Below are positions 15,358 through 19,585 of a stretch of DNA of 19,585 nucleotides, piece after piece; the first letter of the stretch is position 1; each line of letters begins with the position of its first letter. Source of the stretch: Spirochaetota bacterium. Its GTDB lineage: Bacteria > Spirochaetota > Spirochaetia > Treponematales > Treponemataceae. Location of the stretch: the NCBI GenBank assembly GCA_023393015.1, contig JAEWMY010000050.1, forward strand, positions 1 to 19,585. The letters run 5' to 3'. The position numbers were made by a program, and so were the translations under genes. The notes below the pieces were generated by a model. It saw nothing but the letters and a program-made list of their open reading frames with translations. It ran no database searches and had not been told where the DNA came from.

Positions 15358-16487
15358 AGACCATGATAAAACTTTCGTTCGTGCTCGGCATCTACGCGGC
15401 CGTAGCCTGCGTCGCCCTCGCGGGGGTCTACATACTGACGGCTCCGCGCATCGCGGCCGCCGCGCGCGCCGAGGTGAACTCCTCGCTCCTGGTCATCTTC
15501 CCCGAGGCCGACGATTTCGTCGAGGTCTCGGGAGAGGTCGAAAGCCCCGCCTCGTCGATCGCCTTCAACGGGGCCTTCGTCGCGAAGAAGGGAGACGAAG
15601 TGCTCGGCATGGTGGTCAAGGCGACCGGCGCGACCTACAAGAGCACGACGTTGCTCGTCGGCGTCGACATGAAACGCGCGCTCAAGCCGCTCGTGTTCAT
15701 GGAGAACACCGACACCCCGGGTCTCGGGACCAAGACCTCGGAAGAGCCCTTCGTCGGCCAGTTCGCGGGCAAGTCCCTCGACGACGCCTACGCGATCGGC
15801 AAGGACGTCCAGGCCATATCCGGGGCGACCATCTCGTCGAAGGGCGTCGCCCTCATAGCGCGCGTCGCGGGATACGCGGCGGGCGAATACCTCTCCTCGA
15901 ACCACGGCGCGCCCGCGGGAACGGGAGCGGCTCCCGCGATCGCCGAACTCAAGCCGATGGGCGACGAGCAGGCGCTCGCCGAGCTCTTTCCCGACTGCGA
16001 GTTCGAGCCGATAGGGGGATTCGCGAACGGTCTCGAAAAGTCGATCGTCTTCGACGCGGCCTGGCTCGCGAAGGGCGGCGGGAAGATCGCCGGCGTCGCG
16101 ATCAAGGCGCGGGGGCAGACCTACAAGGCCTCGACCCTTATCGTCGGAGTGAGGCCGGACCGGACGCTCGCCGGAATGCGCGTGAGCGCGACGGGCGACT
16201 CGAAGAATTACGGATACGAGATGCTCGATCCCGCTTTTTACGGGAAGTTCGCCGGGATGTCCGTCGACGCGCGTTTTACCGTGCGGGCCTCCGGTGCTGA
16301 CGCGGAAACGGACGCGGACGGAATAGACTCGATCTCCGGCGCGACCGTGACCACGCTCGGCGTGGCGAATATCGTGAAGGTCGCCTCCCTTTCGGGCGCG
16401 GCGTATCTCGCGGACGGCAAGGGCGGCGCGGAATCTCCAGCGGGAGCCGAGCCGTTCTCGCTCAACGAATTGCCGGAACAGGAATAA
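15354..16487 (+). CDS. rnfG: RnfG, flavoprotein subunit with two tandem FMN-binding domains
   Basis: Periplasm-facing subunit with one N-terminal membrane helix (about 6-30) and covalent FMN. Usual RnfG proteins have about 200 residues and one FMN_bind domain; this one has 377 and two. Domain 1 (about 45-180) has TPGLGTK at 121-127 and QAISGATISS at 153-162, with Thr159 as the expected FMN site. Domain 2 (about 205-350) has DSISGATVTT at 325-334 with Thr331. Domain 2 keeps the Asp six residues before the Thr that is usual in ApbE target motifs; domain 1 has Gln there. Domain 2 has lost the TPGLG loop (TGDSKNYG instead). Both repeat a YK(S/A)(S/T)TLxVGV segment (95-104 and 257-266). The tail after 355 is low-complexity. 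ATG 15354 follows GGAGGAAG and overlaps the rnfD stop. Confidence 0.93.
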   Translation: MKTMIKLSFVLGIYAAVACVALAGVYILTAPRIAAAARAEVNSSLLVIFPEADDFVEVSGEVESPASSIAFNGAFVAKKGDEVLGMVVKATGATYKSTTLLVGVDMKRALKPLVFMENTDTPGLGTKTSEEPFVGQFAGKSLDDAYAIGKDVQAISGATISSKGVALIARVAGYAAGEYLSSNHGAPAGTGAAPAIAELKPMGDEQALAELFPDCEFEPIGGFANGLEKSIVFDAAWLAKGGGKIAGVAIKARGQTYKASTLIVGVRPDRTLAGMRVSATGDSKNYGYEMLDPAFYGKFAGMSVDARFTVRASGADAETDADGIDSISGATVTTLGVANIVKVASLSGAAYLADGKGGAESPAGAEPFSLNELPEQE

Positions 16488-16497
16488 GGAAAGGCGA

Positions 16498-17133
16498 ATG
16501 AACAAATACGCGCAGCTGTTTACGAACGGCGTACTGAAAGAAAATCCCCTGCTCATGCTCATGATAGGGTTGTGTTCCTCGCTGGCCGTCACCACCGCGG
16601 TGGCGAACGGAATCGGCATGGGTCTCGCGATGACCTTCGTTCTCCTCATGAGCGAGCTCATCATCAGCGGCTTCAGGCGGCTCATCCCTTCGTCGATCCG
16701 CATACCGATATTCATCATCGTCATTGCCGCCTTTACGACGATCGTCGATCTCGTGATGAAGGCCTATACCCCGGCGCTCTCGAAGTCGATGGGGGTTTTC
16801 ATCCCGCTTATCGTCGTCAACTGCATCATCATGGGACGCGTCGAGTCGTTCTCGTACAAGAGGACCGTGGGCGAGAGCCTCGCCGACGCGCTCGGCATGG
16901 GCGTCGGGTATACCTGGGTGCTCGTAGCGATCTCGATCATACGCGAGTTTCTCGGATCAGGTTCGTTCTTCGGGATCAACATACTCGCTGAACGGTATCA
17001 GATGAAGTTTTTCGCGAATCCCCCGGGAGGGTTCTTCGTGTTCGGAATGATGATCGCGGTCGGCTTCGCGATAAATCGCGCGATCAGCGGCGCGTCCGCG
17101 CTGTCGACAGTCAACAAAGGTGGCGAGGCATGA
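16498..17133 (+). CDS. rnfE: RnfE, integral membrane subunit of the Rnf complex
   Basis: A 211-residue, six-helix membrane protein of the RnfA/RnfE (NqrD/NqrE) family. Together with RnfA it forms the membrane core that holds a [2Fe-2S] cluster between two half-helices and is thought to move electrons across the membrane. The expected ligand cysteines are Cys26 (IGLCSSLAVT) and Cys109 (VVNCIIMGR). Other family features are the start MNKYAQLFTNGVLKENPLLM, SELIISGFRRLIP (52-64) and IREFLGSGSFFG. AGGAAAGG lies just before the ATG. The gap after rnfG is ten bases, and the stop overlaps the rnfA start by four bases. Confidence 0.96.
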   Translation: MNKYAQLFTNGVLKENPLLMLMIGLCSSLAVTTAVANGIGMGLAMTFVLLMSELIISGFRRLIPSSIRIPIFIIVIAAFTTIVDLVMKAYTPALSKSMGVFIPLIVVNCIIMGRVESFSYKRTVGESLADALGMGVGYTWVLVAISIIREFLGSGSFFGINILAERYQMKFFANPPGGFFVFGMMIAVGFAINRAISGASALSTVNKGGEA

Positions 17134-17708
17134 CACACTACGCGCAAATTTTCGTTTCGGCGATGCTCATCGAGAACGTCGTGCTGATGCGCTTCCTAGC
17201 GCTGTGCCCGTTCATCGGGATGTCGACCGACGTCAAGAAATCGACCGGTATGGGAATGGCGGTCCTTTTCGTGACGGTTCTCGCGACCGCGGTGACGTAC
17301 CCGCTGTATACATTCGTGCTCGTACCGCTCCAGCTCGAGTTCCTGCAGATACTGACGTTCATCCTCGTCATCGCCTCGCTCGTACAGCTCGTCGAGTTCT
17401 ATCTGAAGAAATCCGCCCCCGCGCTTTACAGCTCGATGGGCGTGTATCTCGCGCTCATCACGACGAACTGCGCCATCCTCGCGGTTACCTTCGACGTCAT
17501 CGTCAAGGGATACAGTTTCGCGGAATCGATCGTGTACGCGATCGGCGTCGCCGCGGGATTCCTCCTTTCGCTCCTTCTCCTGACGGGCATACGCGAAAGG
17601 ATCAAGATCGCGCCGGTACCGGCGTTCCTCAAGGGGACTCCGATACTCTTCGTCGCGGCCGCCCTGCTCGCCATGGCGTTCGGCGGTTTCTCCGGGCTCA
17701 TCAAGTAA
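17130..17708 (+). CDS. rnfA: RnfA, integral membrane subunit of the Rnf complex
   Basis: A 192-residue membrane protein paralogous to RnfE and inserted in the opposite orientation to it in the complex. Family signatures are IENVVLMRFLALCPFIGMST (14-33) with cluster ligand Cys26, and YLALITTNCAILAV (106-119) with Cys114. About six hydrophobic helices span the length, and LTGIRERI near the end is also typical. The length matches the family. The ATG at 17130 overlaps the rnfE stop as ATGA and is preceded by AAAGGTGG. Eleven bases separate it from rnfB. Confidence 0.96.
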   Translation: MTHYAQIFVSAMLIENVVLMRFLALCPFIGMSTDVKKSTGMGMAVLFVTVLATAVTYPLYTFVLVPLQLEFLQILTFILVIASLVQLVEFYLKKSAPALYSSMGVYLALITTNCAILAVTFDVIVKGYSFAESIVYAIGVAAGFLLSLLLLTGIRERIKIAPVPAFLKGTPILFVAAALLAMAFGGFSGLIK

Positions 17709-17719
17709 GGGAAGGTAGC

Positions 17720-18535
17720 ATGCAGACCATCATCTATACGTTCGTCGTGTCGCTCGCGCTCGCCGCGATGCTCGGTTTCCTTCTCGGCGTCTTCAAGAAG
17801 GTTTTTCACGTAGACGTCGACCCGACGGAGTCCGCCGTACGTTCGGCCCTTCCCGGGGCGAACTGCGGCGCCTGCGGATATCCCGGATGCGACGGCCTCG
17901 CGGCCGCGATCGCCCGCGGCGAAGCCCCCGCGAACGCCTGCACGGTCGGCGGTGCGGCGGTCGCGGCTGAGGTCGGGCGCATACTCGGCGTCGAGGCCTC
18001 GGCGGAAACGAAGGCGGTCGTCCTTCTCTGTCAGGGCGCCAACGAAAAGTGCAAGCCCAAGGCCGAATACGTCGGGGTCAAGACCTGTCAGGCCGCGAAG
18101 CTTTCGGTCAACGGCACTAAGCTCTGCGACTGGGGTTGTATCGGTCTCGGCGACTGCGAGGCGTCGTGCCCCTTCGACGCGATCCATGTCCTCGAGGACG
18201 GCATCCCGCACGTCGATTACGCGAAATGCACGGGCTGCGGCATCTGCGTCGTCAAGTGCCCGCAGGCGATACTCTCTCTGTTTCCGACCGACCGAAAGGG
18301 CGCGGTAACGCTCTGCTCGAACCGCAATACGCGCAAGGCCCAGGTCATCAAGGATTGCAAGGTCGGTTGCATCAAGTGCGGGAAATGCGAGAAAGTATGC
18401 CCCAAGTCGTGCATCAAGGTGACGAACGGCATCCCCGTCGTCGACTACGCCGTGTGCGACTCCTGCGGCGAATGCGTGACGAATTGTCCCACGAAAGCGC
18501 TCGCGTTGCTTGAAACAACCTTCGCGGTGAGGTAG
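17720..18535 (+). CDS. rnfB: RnfB, multi-cluster ferredoxin-accepting subunit of the Rnf complex
   Basis: The electron entry subunit that takes electrons from reduced ferredoxin. It has 271 residues. An N-terminal membrane helix (about 4-24) is followed by the RnfB-type [4Fe-4S] domain (NCGACGYPGC, Cys49, 52, 57 and Cys74). A spaced-cysteine region follows (Cys104, 111, 123, then Cys136, 140, 146, 150), as in long clostridial and spirochaetal RnfB. Three more ferredoxin-type motifs are Cys170/173/176/180, Cys217/220/223/227 and Cys246/249/252/256. The cysteine count suggests about six clusters, though how they group in the 104-150 region is inferred. ATG 17720 has AAGGGAAGG upstream and begins directly with the membrane helix; the frame is open further upstream, inside rnfA. 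It is the last rnf gene, nine bases before era. Confidence 0.95.
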   Translation: MQTIIYTFVVSLALAAMLGFLLGVFKKVFHVDVDPTESAVRSALPGANCGACGYPGCDGLAAAIARGEAPANACTVGGAAVAAEVGRILGVEASAETKAVVLLCQGANEKCKPKAEYVGVKTCQAAKLSVNGTKLCDWGCIGLGDCEASCPFDAIHVLEDGIPHVDYAKCTGCGICVVKCPQAILSLFPTDRKGAVTLCSNRNTRKAQVIKDCKVGCIKCGKCEKVCPKSCIKVTNGIPVVDYAVCDSCGECVTNCPTKALALLETTFAVR

Positions 18536-18544
18536 TCTGGCGTA

Positions 18545-19489
18545 ATGCCGGATACCACTGAAGAAACGATACACGGTAAAGACGAAGCGGGCGGCGGACC
18601 GAAAAAGTCCGCCGTCGTCGCGATCATAGGCCGGCCTTCCGCCGGGAAGTCCACGTTTCTCAATACCGCCTGCGGGGAGAAGGTTTCGATAGTCTCCCCC
18701 GTGCCGCAAACCACGCGCAACGCGATACGCGGCATCGTCAACGCGGAGCGGGGGCAGCTCGTCTTCGTCGATACCCCCGGATACCACGAATCGGACAAGA
18801 AACTCAACCTCAGGCTCAAGTCGCTCGCGCGCGACCGGCTCGGCGAGTCCGATCTCCTTCTCTATCTCGTCGACTCGACGCGCGAGGCGGGGAGGGAGGA
18901 GGCGTTGATCGCGGAATTGCTCGCGCCGTACCTCGACCGCGTCGTCGTCGCCGTCAACAAGACGGACCTGCCCGAGGCGAGACCCGCCTCGGTTCGCGCC
19001 TTTTTGTCCGCGGCCTTGCCGACGTTGGGCGCCGACCGCGTGTTTGACATCTCCGCGAAGACCGACGCCAACGTCGACGCCCTGCTGACGCGGCTCATGG
19101 ACATGGCGCCCGTTGGGGACGCCATGTATCCCGAGGAGTACTACACCGACCAGGCCGTCGATTTCAGGATCGCAGAGGTAATACGCGAAAAGGCGATCCT
19201 CAACACGCGCGAGGAAATTCCCCACGCGATCTACGTCGAGATCGCCGACCTCGAGATGAAGAAGGACGGCAAGGAACTGTGGGCGCGCGCCTTTCTCGTC
19301 GTCGAGCGGGAAAGCCAGAAATCGATGGTGATAGGGAAGGGCGCGACGATGATAAAAAAAATACGTCTAGAGGCCGTACGCGACCTCAACAAGATATTCG
19401 ACTATCGCGTGAATCTCGACTTGCAGGTAAAGGTAAACCGCAACTGGCGCCAGAAAGACCCGCTTCTGGGCCGCCTGACCGGACGCTGA
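18545..19489 (+). CDS. era: GTPase Era (ribosome assembly factor)
   Basis: An essential-type GTPase that binds the 3' end of 16S rRNA during 30S subunit assembly. It has 314 residues. G motifs are G1 GRPSAGKS (29-36), G2 PQTTR (54-58), G3 DTPGYH (76-81), G4 NKTD (138-141) and G5 SAK (170-172). The C-terminal KH RNA-binding domain (about 205-305) has VIGKGATMIKKI at 262-273. A polar N-terminal extension of about 20 residues precedes the G domain and is longer than usual; an internal start is possible, but no better ribosome site is obvious. GAGG near the rnfB stop can serve the ATG at 18545. Placement nine bases after rnfB suggests cotranscription with rnf, linking ribosome maturation to an energy-metabolism operon. 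Confidence 0.95.
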   Translation: MPDTTEETIHGKDEAGGGPKKSAVVAIIGRPSAGKSTFLNTACGEKVSIVSPVPQTTRNAIRGIVNAERGQLVFVDTPGYHESDKKLNLRLKSLARDRLGESDLLLYLVDSTREAGREEALIAELLAPYLDRVVVAVNKTDLPEARPASVRAFLSAALPTLGADRVFDISAKTDANVDALLTRLMDMAPVGDAMYPEEYYTDQAVDFRIAEVIREKAILNTREEIPHAIYVEIADLEMKKDGKELWARAFLVVERESQKSMVIGKGATMIKKIRLEAVRDLNKIFDYRVNLDLQVKVNRNWRQKDPLLGRLTGR

Positions 19490-19490
19490 G

Positions 19491-19585
19491 CGTGAGCGCC
19501 TGATAGCTATGTGGCGCGCCTGCAAGCCGCGTGCGCGCCTGATGACATCGTGAGCGCCTGATAGCTATGTGGCGCGCCTGATGAC
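19491..19585. repeat. Tandem 19-20 bp repeat (GCGCCTG-headed units), continues past window edge
   Basis: GCGCCTG recurs at 19496, 19516, 19535, 19554 and 19574, at steps of 20, 19, 19 and 20 bases. Between copies are variable segments such as ATAGCTATGTGGC, CAAGCCGCGTGC and ATGACATCGTGA, which share the pattern ATxxCxxxGTG. A 32-base block is repeated exactly at 19491-19522 and 19549-19580, giving a 58-base higher-order period. It begins just after the era stop and no frame through it stays open for long. The segments between are too short for CRISPR spacers. Confidence 0.8.

Noticed and set aside
17426..19225. A 599-residue minus-strand open frame opposite rnfA, rnfB and era
   Set aside because: Antisense to three well-identified genes, with no recognisable protein features.
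19491..19585. CRISPR array at the right edge
   Set aside because: The segments between repeats are only 12-13 bases and partly alike, with no cas genes.

Overview
The window is most likely from a spirochaete, probably a relative of Treponema, although no single marker settles this. The clues are an rnfCDGEAB operon followed directly by era, an outer-membrane OmpA-family protein whose N-terminal part resembles the UPF0164 proteins of treponemes, and an MCP of ordinary bacterial type. Most of the DNA is GC-rich with strong C/G third-position bias. One island at about 5750-8530, and especially 6460-8530, is visibly AT-rich and looks acquired.

Left part (1-5701): the start of a LysE/RhtB-family exporter (minus, cut by the window edge), a membrane M50 metalloprotease with a YwqK-like tail (plus), a membrane diguanylate cyclase (minus), a lipoprotein esterase (plus) and a methyl-accepting chemotaxis protein (minus). 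This is an envelope and signalling neighbourhood of mostly single-gene units.

AT-rich island (5752-8530, all minus): an orphan 'HEIGH' metallopeptidase-like gene has its own promoter and an inverted repeat over the -10. A 400-base intergenic stretch follows, with two adjacent long imperfect hairpins; the first has the layout of an integron attC site. Beyond it lies a two-gene module. One gene is an AT-rich cysteine-peptidase-like domain whose open frame begins with the last residues of an Rhs core domain, so it looks like the detached C-terminal toxin tip of an Rhs polymorphic toxin. The other is an ankyrin-repeat lipoprotein one base downstream, a good candidate for its immunity protein. The rest of the Rhs gene is absent.

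Centre (8571-12767, minus): a 1367-residue envelope protein combines a predicted beta-barrel, eight FlgD/Ig-like units carrying 'FSPNGDG' motifs in an alternating A-B pattern, and a C-terminal OmpA peptidoglycan-binding domain. Two hairpins follow it, the second a standard intrinsic terminator.

Right part (12893-19489, plus): a complete ion-translocating ferredoxin:NAD+ oxidoreductase operon, rnfC-D-G-E-A-B, then era. Gaps are 10 to 11 nt or overlaps of 1 to 4 nt within rnf, and 9 nt to era, so all seven genes are probably one transcript. RnfG is about twice the usual length and holds two FMN-binding domains. The window ends in a 19-20 bp tandem repeat that begins just after the era stop.

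Three genes (the LysE-like exporter, the diguanylate cyclase and rnfC) share one start arrangement: a sigma-70-type -35 and -10 with exact 17 bp spacing, the -10 ending 6-7 nt before the ATG, and no Shine-Dalgarno. This predicts leaderless mRNAs. Most other genes have clear Shine-Dalgarno sequences.
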